Source: an uncultured Erythrobacter sp. (GTDB lineage: Bacteria > Pseudomonadota > Alphaproteobacteria > Sphingomonadales > Sphingomonadaceae). From it: a stretch of 64,000 nt of DNA. The notes beneath the pieces are model-generated. The model searched no databases. It was not told the DNA's origin and was given only the letters and a program-made list of their open reading frames with translations. The position numbers and the translations under genes are program-made. This document shows positions 9,624 to 19,053 of this stretch, in pieces (the first letter of the stretch is position 1; every line of letters begins with the position of its first letter). Location: positions 42,362-106,361 of the forward strand of contig CAJXJR010000014.1 of NCBI GenBank assembly GCA_913055155.1, written 5' to 3'.

Positions 9624-11051
9624 ATGCGCACATCGAAGATCGCCCTTTCGCTGGCCTGCCTTGGCATGGTGGTTTCCTGCGGTGGCGGGGGCACGCCCAC
9701 ACCGACGGCCACAGTCGCGCCCACACCGACACCCACGCCAACGCCCACTACCTCCACCTGTTCGCTGGAAAGCCGCCAGCAGTTCGTGGCAGACGTGATG
9801 GACGAGTGGTATCTCTTCCCCACGCTGCTCGACACCACGGTGAACCCGGCCAATTTCAACGATGTGCAAAGCTATATCGATGCGCTCGTCGCCCCTGCGC
9901 GGGCAGAGAGCAAGGATCGCTATTTCAGCTACATTACCTCGATCGCGGAAGAGAACGCCTTCTTCAACAGCGGCTCCAGCGCGGGCTTCGGCTTCCGGCT
10001 GATCTACGACACCACCAACCGCCGGGTGTTCCTGGCCGAGACGTTCGACAATACGCCGGCGCTGGGCGCAAACCTTGAACGCGGGACGGAGCTGATTGCC
10101 GTCGGCACCAGCTCCACCGACCTCGAGACCATCAACAGCCTGATGGCCACCGGCGGGCCGCAGGCCGTGATCGATGCGCTGGGCCCGTCCGATCCCGGCG
10201 TTACCCGCGTGTTCGACGTGATCGATGCCAGCGGCGTACGGCGCGAGGTGAGCGTGACCAAGGCCGAATACGATCTGGATCCGGTGCCGCGTTACGGTGC
10301 CCAGATCATCAACGACGGTGGGCGGCAGGTCGGCTACCTGCGCCTGACGAACTTCATCAATGTCGCCATCGACGAACTGACTGCCGCCTTCGACGACTTC
10401 AAGGCCGCAGGCGTCACCGAACTGGTGATCGACCTGCGCTACAATGGCGGCGGCGGCATCAACGTGCTGGAACACTTTGCCGACATGATGGGTGCCGCTA
10501 CCGATGGCGAGGTGTTCGAGACGATCGCCTTCCGCGACAGCAAGTCCGCCAACGACGAGACCTATCGCTTTGCCGCGCAGGTGCAGTCGATCGCGCCCAC
10601 GCGCATTGCGTTCATCACCACCAGCGGGTCTGCCTCGGCCAGCGAGGCACTGATCAACGGCATGCAGCCCTATCTTGGCACCGACATGGCGCTGATCGGC
10701 GCCAACACGTTCGGCAAGCCGGTGGGCCAGTCGGCCTTCGACCTGACCGCCTGCGACGATCGCCTGCGGGTGGTTACCATCAAGCTGGAAAACGCCGACG
10801 GGCTGGGCGAGTATTTCGAAGGCCTGGCTGCTACCGTGCCCAATTCCTGCCGCGCCAACGACGATATCTTCCACGATTTCGGCGACCCGCAGGAAGACAT
10901 GCTGGCCACCGCGCTCGATTTCCTCGCCGGACGCGGCACCTGCACCCCGATTGCGGGCGGCCCTGCCACCACCCAGGCAATCGGTCGCGCGCTGCTGCAG
11001 CCCGAACGCCCGTCTTCGGTGATCGAGCACGAAGCGCCCGGCGTCTATTGA
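9624..11051 (+). CDS. S41 family peptidase, lipoprotein with Thr-Pro-rich linker
   Basis: Lipobox VVSCGGGG, PTPTPTPT linker, ELVIDLRYNGGGG, TTSGSASASEALINGM, NTFGKPVGQ. Confidence 0.9.
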   Translation: MRTSKIALSLACLGMVVSCGGGGTPTPTATVAPTPTPTPTPTTSTCSLESRQQFVADVMDEWYLFPTLLDTTVNPANFNDVQSYIDALVAPARAESKDRYFSYITSIAEENAFFNSGSSAGFGFRLIYDTTNRRVFLAETFDNTPALGANLERGTELIAVGTSSTDLETINSLMATGGPQAVIDALGPSDPGVTRVFDVIDASGVRREVSVTKAEYDLDPVPRYGAQIINDGGRQVGYLRLTNFINVAIDELTAAFDDFKAAGVTELVIDLRYNGGGGINVLEHFADMMGAATDGEVFETIAFRDSKSANDETYRFAAQVQSIAPTRIAFITTSGSASASEALINGMQPYLGTDMALIGANTFGKPVGQSAFDLTACDDRLRVVTIKLENADGLGEYFEGLAATVPNSCRANDDIFHDFGDPQEDMLATALDFLAGRGTCTPIAGGPATTQAIGRALLQPERPSSVIEHEAPGVY

Positions 11052-11072
11052 GGCTTGCGAGCGGGCGAGTCC

Positions 11073-11519
11073 TCAAGGCTCGCCCGGTCCTCCGGCTTGC
11101 GGCCTGTCGCCGTCCAGCCAGGCGCAGCCATTGCGCTGCTCGTTGCCGATCTGCAGCGTGGCGACATAGGGATAGGTGCGGTCGCTCATGCCGTCGGAAC
11201 AGCTGCCCGGCGTCACCGCCAGGTCGACCTCCTCGCCTTCCAGCGATCCGCTGAACGACACGCCGCCGCGCCCGGCAAAGCGGCCGACCGACAGGCGCTG
11301 CCCCTCGGTGTTCTCCGGCGTGGTGTAGGTGAACCAGCCGCCCTCCACCGTGCCGCCCCAGAACGGCTCGGTCCCGGTCAGGTGGATCACCGCGTCCTCT
11401 GCAATACCGGCATAGGCGCTTTCATCGCCGGTATCGCCGGGCACGTTGGCATTGTTGCCCTGCCCGCAGGCACTCAGCAGCAAGGCAGCCCCCGCCAGCA
11501 TCGTCACACGCAACTGCAT
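11073..11519 (-). CDS. Putative lipoprotein, COG3650-like
   Basis: Lipobox LLLSACGQ; TEPFWGG...; YPYVATL. Confidence 0.65.
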   Translation of the reverse strand: MQLRVTMLAGAALLLSACGQGNNANVPGDTGDESAYAGIAEDAVIHLTGTEPFWGGTVEGGWFTYTTPENTEGQRLSVGRFAGRGGVSFSGSLEGEEVDLAVTPGSCSDGMSDRTYPYVATLQIGNEQRNGCAWLDGDRPQAGGPGEP

Positions 11520-11536
11520 CGCAAACTCCCCTTGTT

Positions 11537-12001
11537 TCAGCCGGCCATCTGCGCCGCCACGCCCAGCAGGATCGTCGCCCCGCCCAGCCCCAGCGACAGC
11601 GGCACTCGCAGTGTCATCCACCAGGTCGGGCGGATCGTCACCAACCGGGCATCGACGAGGAAGCTGACCAGGATCCCCGCCCCCAACACGTAGAGCGATT
11701 GCCCCGGCCAGGTCGCCCCGAAAACCCACGGCGCGAAGGTGGCCAGCGCCAGCAGGCTGGGCGTGACCGAAGCCAACCACAGCCAACCGGGCGCGCGGCG
11801 CGCCTCGTCCGGAGAGCCTGCCGCCAGCCCCCACCACAGGCCGCCCAGGAAACTGAAGATCAGCGCAGCGTAGGCCCAGCCGATCGCCAGCGCGCTCCAG
11901 CGCCATTCGGGCGGCCCTACCCATGCAGCAGCAAGGCAGGCAAGTTGCGGCAGGAGTCCGGCAAAGCCGAGGTTGCGGGGGGAAGCTGGAACGGCGCTCA
12001 T
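11537..12001 (-). CDS. DUF3429 family membrane protein
   Basis: Multi-TM; GWAYAALIFSFLGGLWWGLA. Confidence 0.8.
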   Translation of the reverse strand: MSAVPASPRNLGFAGLLPQLACLAAAWVGPPEWRWSALAIGWAYAALIFSFLGGLWWGLAAGSPDEARRAPGWLWLASVTPSLLALATFAPWVFGATWPGQSLYVLGAGILVSFLVDARLVTIRPTWWMTLRVPLSLGLGGATILLGVAAQMAG

Positions 12002-12073
12002 GCCTGCGCCTGCTAGCGTCCTGCATCGCAAAAGGCCATGGGGCCCTTCGGCCGAAGTGCGCGGTCCCCGTAC

Positions 12074-12766
12074 CTAGTCGATGCTCACAGGCCCGCCGCC
12101 GTTGCCGCCGCAGGCGGTGTGCTGGCGCAGCAGCGCGCGTTCGTTGGGCACGGCAGGTGCAGACAGCGTGTACTGGAAGCCGGAGAAATTGTTGAACTGC
12201 AGCATGTCGCCGCCCGGTGCGCGATTGCGCGAGGTGAAGGCGGCATAGCGCTGTTCCAGCTGGTCCTCCGCCGCCTCCACGGCAGCGCCCGATGCGCCCG
12301 GCACCCGCCGCGTGATCCGGCGGATTTCCCAGCGGTGGCTGTTGGGATTGTCGGGGTCTGCCACCATCGACACCAGCACCGTGGTGGGGTTGCCGCTGCC
12401 CGACGTATAGGTGCCCTGCATGCTTTGCGTCTCGCACGCCGCGGTCACTCCGCGCATGCCCGCCAGCGCGCCATTATCGAACCGGCCATCGGCAAGGTAG
12501 CCGATGATGCCGCTGAAACTGCCACGATAGCGATTGTTGACGCCGTTGGTGTCACCCCGCCCCACCGAGCGCGTGCGCGAGGGGCCATCGCCCGACGTGC
12601 TCATCGCGGTATCCCAGGTGATGCCTTCCAGCGCGTCGATCCCGTCGCCCAGACACAGCCCGTCAAGGCAGGCGCGCCCGATCCGTTCGTATTCCTGCGC
12701 ATGGGCCACACCGGCCATGCCTGCCACACCCAGCGCCACCGCGCCCAAGACACTTGCAGATTTCAT
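12074..12766 (-). CDS. Secreted hypothetical protein
   Basis: Signal peptide MKSASVLGAVALGVAGMAGVAHAQ; 230 aa. Confidence 0.6.
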   Translation of the reverse strand: MKSASVLGAVALGVAGMAGVAHAQEYERIGRACLDGLCLGDGIDALEGITWDTAMSTSGDGPSRTRSVGRGDTNGVNNRYRGSFSGIIGYLADGRFDNGALAGMRGVTAACETQSMQGTYTSGSGNPTTVLVSMVADPDNPNSHRWEIRRITRRVPGASGAAVEAAEDQLEQRYAAFTSRNRAPGGDMLQFNNFSGFQYTLSAPAVPNERALLRQHTACGGNGGGPVSID

Positions 12767-12844
12767 GTCGTTCCCCCTCTCAATCCCCTGATTTCCCGGC
12801 ATCTCGGCACCGCCATGCAAACACGCGAGCGGCGCGCCGGTTGG

Positions 12845-13546
12845 TTACAGACCCAGCCCGTTCAGCAAGCCGCCCGCCGCATCCAGCGGATTGGCGCGCA
12901 GGTCGCGTTCCTCGTTGCCGATGTAGCGGAAAATGCCGTCCAGCCCCTGGTCGGTCACCGTCCGGTTCAGGCCATCGCGGCTGATCCCCAGCGCCGCCAG
13001 CCACGAATGATCGCCCTCCAGCCGCTCCAGCGTCCGGTAAGCGCCCAGCTGCGACAGTGCCCCGTCCACCAGCGGCATCAGCCGCGCGTGCAGGTGATCG
13101 TTGGAACTGCGCCGCAGGTAGTTGGTGGCGCCGGTATCCTCGCGCATGATGCCCGGCACGTCGGACAACTGCAGGTTGTCGATCGCTGCGCGGAAGATCG
13201 GCTTGGCCTCGCCCGCGGCGATCCCGGCGGCATCGTTCAGCGTGCGGGTCAGCCCGTCGAGCACGCCCATCTCGCCCGCTGCGCCTGCCAGCCTGCCCAG
13301 CAGGCCGGTGCGGCGCGAACTGTTGCCGACCAGCGGCAGGCCGATACGGATATCCTCGTCGTCGTAAAAGGCGCCCGGCTGCGCCAGCCGGTCCAGCGCG
13401 TTATCGCTGGCCTGCCCCAGCAAGTCGCCCAGGCCCAGCAATCCGCCGATGTTCTGCGCCTGCGCCATGCCGGGCATGGCCAGCGCCAGCGCGCCTGCCC
13501 CCATGCCGGTGATGACCTGTCGGCGATTGCGGTGATGGCAGGGCAT
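12845..13546 (-). CDS. DUF4197 family protein
   Basis: AKPIFRAAIDNLQLSDVPGIM...GATNYLRRSSND.L...M. Confidence 0.85.
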   Translation of the reverse strand: MPCHHRNRRQVITGMGAGALALAMPGMAQAQNIGGLLGLGDLLGQASDNALDRLAQPGAFYDDEDIRIGLPLVGNSSRRTGLLGRLAGAAGEMGVLDGLTRTLNDAAGIAAGEAKPIFRAAIDNLQLSDVPGIMREDTGATNYLRRSSNDHLHARLMPLVDGALSQLGAYRTLERLEGDHSWLAALGISRDGLNRTVTDQGLDGIFRYIGNEERDLRANPLDAAGGLLNGLGL

Positions 13547-13627
13547 GGCGCGAACTCCCTCTTGCAGCTGGCTGACAGTCTATGCCGGGTTTGCCGATTG
13601 GCCAAGCCCTTGGCGCCAGTGACAAAA

Positions 13628-13658
13628 AAGGGGCGAGCCTGCGCGAGGCCCGCCCCTT
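13628..13658 (-). terminator. Rho-independent terminator downstream of the fasciclin gene
   Basis: GGGGCG-GGCCT-CGCG-CAGGCT-CGCCCC-TTTTTT on minus strand. Confidence 0.65.
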
Positions 13659-13689
13659 CGTTCTTGCGTCTTTACCTGTGCGGCGCGCC

Positions 13690-14268
13690 TTACGGCATCA
13701 GCACCGTATCGATCACGTGGATGACGCCGTTCGAGGCATCGACATCGGTCGCGGTGACCGTGGCCGTATTGCCCTGCGCATCGGTAAGGGTCACCGTTTC
13801 GCCGTCGACCATGGCGGTCAGCGTGCCGCCGTTGACGGTCTCGATGGTGTAGCCACCTTCACCGGCGTCCACGATCGCGGCGACGAGGTCGGACGACATC
13901 ACTTCACCCGGCACCACGTGGTAGGTGAGGATGCTGCCCAGCGTGTCGGTATCTTCGGTGGTCAGCGTTTCCACCGTGCCTTCGGGCAGCGCGGCGAAGG
14001 CTTCGTTGGTGGGCGCGAAGACAGTGAACGGACCTTCGCCCGACAGCGTCTCACCAAGGCCGGCAGCGGTCACGGCGGTGACGAGGGTGGAGAAATCGGG
14101 GTTGCCCTGCGCCACTTCCACGATCGTGCCGGGCGTGGTGGCATCGGCGTTGACCATTTCATCGGCCATCGCGGCATCGTCTTCCATCGCACCATCGTCG
14201 GCAGCGCCCCCGCATGCGGCCAGGGTCAGCGCGGCGGCGGAAGCAGTGAGGATATGGAGAGTCTTCAT
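13690..14268 (-). CDS. Fasciclin domain lipoprotein
   Basis: LAACGG lipobox; FTVFAPTNEAFAALPEGTVETL, LTYHVVPGEV, NGVIHVIDTVLMP. Confidence 0.92.
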   Translation of the reverse strand: MKTLHILTASAAALTLAACGGAADDGAMEDDAAMADEMVNADATTPGTIVEVAQGNPDFSTLVTAVTAAGLGETLSGEGPFTVFAPTNEAFAALPEGTVETLTTEDTDTLGSILTYHVVPGEVMSSDLVAAIVDAGEGGYTIETVNGGTLTAMVDGETVTLTDAQGNTATVTATDVDASNGVIHVIDTVLMP

Positions 14269-14491
14269 AATTGGCGTCCTTGTTTGCGGTTGATCGGATG
14301 ACTGGCGGCACACGGCACGTCCGGGTTCACCCGTTCACCGCAGCAATCGCTTTGCGCGCCCGCTTGTTCCGGCACTGGACGAAAGCACGTATCGGGCCGC
14401 GCGGATGGCAGCGGACCAGCTATCGCTTGCCGCGCCATGCCCCGCCTGCCATGGCGCCGGCAACACAGATGGGCGCGAAGGAGATCCGCCG

Positions 14492-14800
14492 ATGGCTGCC
14501 GACGACGAAGACTACGTTTACGACGAGGAAAGCGGCGAATGGATGCCTGCTTCCGAATTCGCCGCCAGGCAGGCCGCTGCCAACCAGGTGGAGGTTCGCG
14601 ATGCCGTGGGTAACCTGCTGGCCGATGGCGACCAGGTGACGCTGGTGAAAGACCTGGAGGTCAAGGGCGCGGGCCAGACGCTGAAGCAGGGCACGCTGAT
14701 CAAGTCGATACGCCTGACCGGCGATGCGCAGGAAATCGACTGCAAGTACCCCGGCATCAAGGGCCTGGTGCTACGCGCGGAGTTTGTGAAGAAGCGCTAG
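14492..14800 (+). CDS. PhnA/YjdM-like protein, C-terminal domain
   Basis: VEVRDAVGNLLADGDQVTLVKDLEVKGAGQTLKQGTLIKSIRLTGD..IDCK..G.KGLVLRAEFVKK; RBS gaaggaga upstream. Confidence 0.75.
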   Translation: MAADDEDYVYDEESGEWMPASEFAARQAAANQVEVRDAVGNLLADGDQVTLVKDLEVKGAGQTLKQGTLIKSIRLTGDAQEIDCKYPGIKGLVLRAEFVKKR

Positions 14801-14810
14801 GCGCAGCCGC

Positions 14811-15245
14811 TTACGCGCCATCCTCCTGCTCGATCACCCGGCCCAGCACGCGGACCTGGCAGCGATCGACACGGTCACCGAAGGCATCGGGCACCAGCAA
14901 GGTTTCCACGTCGCCCGTACACACGCTGATGCGGCTGCGTGTGTCGAGCGCGATCATGCGGCTGAAATCCAGCTCCGGGCACGATCCAATCGTCTCCAAC
15001 AGCCATTCCTCGCGCACGCCGGTGCGTACATACAGCCGTTCCTGGCTGCGGGGACCGTTCGGGGCGTTCGAATAACCGTTGATCTCGCGCGTGAAGAAGC
15101 ACGCGCGGCTGGTATCGATGTTGGCCAGGCTGGCGTCGTATTCGTCCGCCTCGGGCCCTTCCATCGGCGCGCAGGCAGCAAGGCCCAGCGCAGCCGCAAC
15201 CAGCGCGGCGCCGGCAAGGGCAGGTTTCGCGATAATAGAGGTCAT
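14811..15245 (-). CDS. DUF6491-like lipoprotein, copy 1
   Basis: RACFFTREINGYSNAP...RLYVRTG.RE.WLLETIGSCPELDFSRMIALDTRSRISVCTGD. Confidence 0.7.
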   Translation of the reverse strand: MTSIIAKPALAGAALVAAALGLAACAPMEGPEADEYDASLANIDTSRACFFTREINGYSNAPNGPRSQERLYVRTGVREEWLLETIGSCPELDFSRMIALDTRSRISVCTGDVETLLVPDAFGDRVDRCQVRVLGRVIEQEDGA

Positions 15246-15548
15246 GTTCCTTCTCCTCTTTTTCCAAACGACGGCCCTGACCCAGTGTTCCATTGTCACA
15301 GCATCCTGTCGCAAGCCTGACACATCCCGCAACAAAGTGCTGGCAAAGGATACGCTGCGGGCGCACGACGATTCGCGCAGCAATGCAACGGACCGGGAAA
15401 ACCACCCTGCCCCCGGTCCTCGAGCCCGCCGGACAGCGGGTAACGCCAGGCATGGCGGTAGATCGCACCAGCACCCCAGCGGCGTTGGTGCGATCCTCGT
15501 TTGGGGCCTGCTTGCAAGCGGCTGCGATCTCCCGCACATTCCCACGCG

Positions 15549-15899
15549 ATGAGCAGGCAATACACCTCATTCGCCGCGTTCTGGCCGTTCTATCTGCGCG
15601 AGCATTCACAGCCTCGCACGCGCGCGCTGCACTATCTGGGCACCACGCTGGTGTTCGCCGTGGCCCTGTTTGCGCTGTTGACGGGGCGCTGGTGGTTCCT
15701 GCTGGCCATGCCGGTGGCCGGCTATTTCTTCGCCTGGCTCGCCCACTTCACGGTGGAAAAGAACCGCCCGGCCACTTTCACCTATCCGCTGTGGAGCCTG
15801 GCTGCGGATTTCCGCATGTACGGGTTGTGGCTTACCGGGCGCCTGCAGCCCGAGCTTGACCGTGCGGGGGTAAGCAAGGGCGAAGGCCGGCCCGGCTAG
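15549..15899 (+). CDS. DUF962/Mpo1-like membrane protein
   Basis: [27 protein letters not shown]...[20 protein letters not shown]. Confidence 0.85.
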   Translation: MSRQYTSFAAFWPFYLREHSQPRTRALHYLGTTLVFAVALFALLTGRWWFLLAMPVAGYFFAWLAHFTVEKNRPATFTYPLWSLAADFRMYGLWLTGRLQPELDRAGVSKGEGRPG

Positions 15900-15902
15900 G
15901 CC

Positions 15903-16304
15903 CTAGCCCAGCACCGCGTCGGCCAGCTTGGTGTCGAGATACTCGCGCACCTCCACGATCTTGCCGCCTGCCAGCTTGAAGACGAAGCAATAGTCGTTGG
16001 CGTAGACCTTGCCGTCCACCGTGTCGGCATGGCCCTTCGCCAGCACCACCACGTGATCGCCATCGGCCAGCACCAGTTCGGGGATGTTCAGGTATGGCCC
16101 GGTGAACTTCGCGAACAGCGGGCCCATCAGGTCGCGTTCCACATTGGCAAGCCCGCTGACTTCCTTCGACCAGTTGGACGTGCCCATCACCCGCCAGGTG
16201 ATGCTTTCGTCGAACAGCGGCAGGAAGGCGCTGGGATCGCCATGTTCCAGCTTGGCAAAGGCCTGTGTCAGCAAAGCGCGGTTGGTTTCGGTGGTGTCGC
16301 TCAT
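15903..16304 (-). CDS. SnoaL-like / NTF2-fold protein
   Basis: ETNRALLTQAFAKLEHGDPSAFLPLFDESITWRV. Confidence 0.85.
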   Translation of the reverse strand: MSDTTETNRALLTQAFAKLEHGDPSAFLPLFDESITWRVMGTSNWSKEVSGLANVERDLMGPLFAKFTGPYLNIPELVLADGDHVVVLAKGHADTVDGKVYANDYCFVFKLAGGKIVEVREYLDTKLADAVLG

Positions 16305-16915
16305 GTATCGTCCCCTGTTGCAAACCGCTCCGCCGGCCAGCTGACCAGCAGCGCGCCGCGAAGGTCGCCCGGTTCGAAGCCGGTGGCAAGGTCATCGGGG
16401 TAAAGTTCCGCAATGCGTACAGCCAGCGCGGGGTCGACATCGGTGCCGTGGCAAGTGGAGCACGGCTGTTCCTGCATCGGTATCGCGCGCAGGTAATTCA
16501 CCCGCGCCATCTCCCCTTCGCCGCTGCGCCAGACCGTCTCGGCGGGCTGGCCGTCGACCATGGGCTGCCCGGCGAGGCGGGCATAGTGGGGCGCGATATC
16601 ATCCGTAACGCGGCCATCGGGGTTGCGGTTGCGATCTGACACCCGGCTGACCTGCGCCCCGCTGGCTGCCGACCGTTCGGCGGCAATCTGCGGCGCGACC
16701 GCGTGGCACACCTCCACCCCCTGCATCGGCCCGCCTTCGGCGAACGCCGCGGCAAGCTGGGCCTGCAAGGCCATGCCGTACTCCTGCGCAACCGGCTGCG
16801 AGGCCGCGATCACGGCAGCCTCGTCCAGCGCGGCAGGCGGCGCATCGGGTGCTTCGGCCTGGTTGCAGGCCGCCAGCAGCAGCGGCGCGGCGACCAGCAG
16901 TTGGGTGCGGATCAT
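16301..16915 (-). CDS. DUF3365 family c-type heme lipoprotein
   Basis: CSTCH heme motif; VSDRNRNP; AIPMQEQPCSTCHG; 4-bp overlap with next gene. Confidence 0.8.
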   Translation of the reverse strand: MIRTQLLVAAPLLLAACNQAEAPDAPPAALDEAAVIAASQPVAQEYGMALQAQLAAAFAEGGPMQGVEVCHAVAPQIAAERSAASGAQVSRVSDRNRNPDGRVTDDIAPHYARLAGQPMVDGQPAETVWRSGEGEMARVNYLRAIPMQEQPCSTCHGTDVDPALAVRIAELYPDDLATGFEPGDLRGALLVSWPAERFATGDDT

Positions 16916-17005
16916 GGCGAATCTCCTTGAATAGTCACAAGGACTATCCGGTTCGAAGCACCATGCCTCAAGCCCCTTCGGACCATCCCGCCCGGGCTGC
17001 GAAGG

Positions 17006-17395
17006 TCACTCGTCCTCCATCTTGCCCAGCACGCGGGCAGTGCAGCGCTGGGGTATCCCGCCCAGCGACTGTGGAATCACCAGCGTCACCGTATCCCCGG
17101 TGCAGATGCTCGACTGGTGGTCCGGATCGATGCCGATCTGCAGCGACCAGTCGAGATCCGGGCAACTGCCCATCGTTTCGAGCAGGTAGCGATCGCGCGC
17201 CCCGACATTGACGTAGAGCCTGTCGCCACGCGGGCCGTCGGGCGCTTCGTTGTAGCCATTGACCTGGCTCATGAAGAAGCACGCGCGCTCGGTCGAAAGG
17301 CCGGCGATCGGCTCGGGCGGTTCGGCACCATCCTGCACGCAGGCCGTGGCGGCCAGCGCCAGCAGGGGGGTCAGGACAACAACGCTCTTCAACAT
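17006..17395 (-). CDS. DUF6491-like lipoprotein, copy 2
   Basis: RACFFMSQVNGYNEAPDGPRGDRLYVNVGARDRYLLETMGSCPDLDWSLQIGID; homologous to 14811-15245. Confidence 0.7.
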   Translation of the reverse strand: MLKSVVVLTPLLALAATACVQDGAEPPEPIAGLSTERACFFMSQVNGYNEAPDGPRGDRLYVNVGARDRYLLETMGSCPDLDWSLQIGIDPDHQSSICTGDTVTLVIPQSLGGIPQRCTARVLGKMEDE

Positions 17396-17566
17396 CGCAC
17401 TTCTCCCACTTGTAGTGGAACTCTGCCTAAGGCCTGCCCGCCGCCGTGCATTGATACGCGTCAACAACCTGAACCGGGCCGTATACGAGGCGTTTGGGGC
17501 ATGTTCAGATTTGCCGTGCAAGGGTCCCTGGGAGTTCACCGAGAATGGCGAAGGGGGGAACCTGCC

Positions 17567-18232
17567 ATGAAACGCGTATTTCGAACCAGCCGCCGATCCT
17601 TTATCGCCCGCGTCGTGGGCGCCGCAGCAGCGGGCAGCACCGGCATGTTCTCCACCGCTGCACGGGCCCAAGTGACCGATGCCGACAGCGGCCGCTATGC
17701 CGATCCCGCCGGTCGCGGACGCGGCAGCGGGCTGACCGACAGCGATTCCGGCGCCTATGCCGACCCGGCGGGCAACGGGCGCGGCGGCTACAACTCCGGC
17801 ATTACCGACAGCGACAGCGGCGCCTATGCCGATCCTGCAGGCAATGGCCGGGGCCGCAACATCACCGACAGCGATTCCGGCCGCAACGCCGACCCGGCGG
17901 GGCGTGGACGCGGCAGCGGCTATACCGACAGCGACAGCGGCCAGTACGCCGACCCCGCAGGCAACGGACGCGGGCGCAGCGGCGTGACCGACAGCGACAC
18001 GGGCGCCAATCGCGATCCCGCAGGCCGTGGCCGGGGCAGCGGGATCACCGACAGCGATTCCGGTCGCAATGCCGACCCGGCAGGACGCGGGCGCGGCGGA
18101 TACCGCAGCGGCGTGACCGACAGCGACTCCGGCTCCTACGCCGATCCCGCCGGCAACGGTCGCGGGCGCGGCTTTACCGACAGCGACGTGGGCCAGTACG
18201 CCGACCCGGTGGGGCGTGGGCGCGGCGTGTAG
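17567..18232 (+). CDS. Tat-exported repeat protein with nine (T)DSDSGxxADPAG(N/R)GRG repeats
   Basis: SRRSFIAR twin-arginine N-terminus followed by nine 20-23 aa repeats to the C-terminus. Confidence 0.8.
   Translation: MKRVFRTSRRSFIARVVGAAAAGSTGMFSTAARAQVTDADSGRYADPAGRGRGSGLTDSDSGAYADPAGNGRGGYNSGITDSDSGAYADPAGNGRGRNITDSDSGRNADPAGRGRGSGYTDSDSGQYADPAGNGRGRSGVTDSDTGANRDPAGRGRGSGITDSDSGRNADPAGRGRGGYRSGVTDSDSGSYADPAGNGRGRGFTDSDVGQYADPVGRGRGV
17674..18229 (+). repeat. In-frame tandem repeats (about 60-69 bp units) encoding the TDSDSG repeats
   Basis: Nine units with synonymous variation; read directly. Confidence 0.85.
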
Positions 18233-18253
18233 CCACCCTCGCGGCCAACGCCG

Positions 18254-18802
18254 CTATTCCACGTTGAAGCTGCCGCTCACCTCCACCGGCGCTTCGAACA
18301 TCACCTCCGCATCGGCAGGCATGTCTGCCGCATCCAGCCGGTCCAGCGTGGCGCTGAAGCTGCCCACGTAAGGGCCGCCTTCCTCGCGCGTGTCGAAGGT
18401 CACGATCGTTTCCCCCATGCCGGTGCTTTCCAGCTGGTGCATCATCGAGCCATCGTGGATGGAGACGTTCTGCACCGACAGCGTTCCGTCCTGCACGGTG
18501 ATGGAGATATAGGGCATGCCCAGCGATCCATCGTCCTGCACGGTCATGCCGGTGAGGTTGAGCGTGGGCACGCCGACGAACTCGCGCTCCTCCGCCCCGC
18601 GATCGGCGGGCACGACGAAGGTGTAGACCTCGCCGTCGATGGTTGCCTCGATCGTGCCGATGGTCGCTACCGCGTCGCCGCTGTCGCTGTCCTCGGCAGC
18701 GGTTTCCGGTGCCGCATCGCCGGCACTGTCCCCGCCGCCGCAAGCCGCAAGGGCCAGCGCGAGAGCGGGCACGAGTGCGATAGCAGGTTTGCGAATGGTC
18801 AT
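18254..18802 (-). CDS. Hypothetical lipoprotein
   Basis: Lipobox LALAACGGG; 182 aa. Confidence 0.65.
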   Translation of the reverse strand: MTIRKPAIALVPALALALAACGGGDSAGDAAPETAAEDSDSGDAVATIGTIEATIDGEVYTFVVPADRGAEEREFVGVPTLNLTGMTVQDDGSLGMPYISITVQDGTLSVQNVSIHDGSMMHQLESTGMGETIVTFDTREEGGPYVGSFSATLDRLDAADMPADAEVMFEAPVEVSGSFNVE

Positions 18803-19053
18803 GACGGTTTCCCCCTGTTGCAAAGTGATTGCCTGGGGGAAGTCTAGGGAAAGGCCCGGCGCGCTGCAAACCGCAGGCGGAGGCATGCCCGCGCGGCGTC
18901 TGGCGGCGCTAATGTGGAGTACATGGAGCACTGTCCTGAAGGGAAAGTGTCCGGGGCCGTTTTTCGGGCTGCTTGGGAGGCGGGACGCGGTACGGATGTA
19001 AGGCCGGGTCATGCCCGCGAGGGGAGCATGGTGGGTGGGGTGTAGGGAAGGGG

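Noticed and set aside
9700-9756. cccacaccgacg-type short tandem repeat considered as a regulatory repeat
   Set aside because: Encodes the PTPTPTP linker after a lipobox in the S41 peptidase; low-complexity coding
17674-18229. Regular 60-69 bp repeats considered as a CRISPR array
   Set aside because: Repeats are in-frame coding units with synonymous variation and no unique spacers
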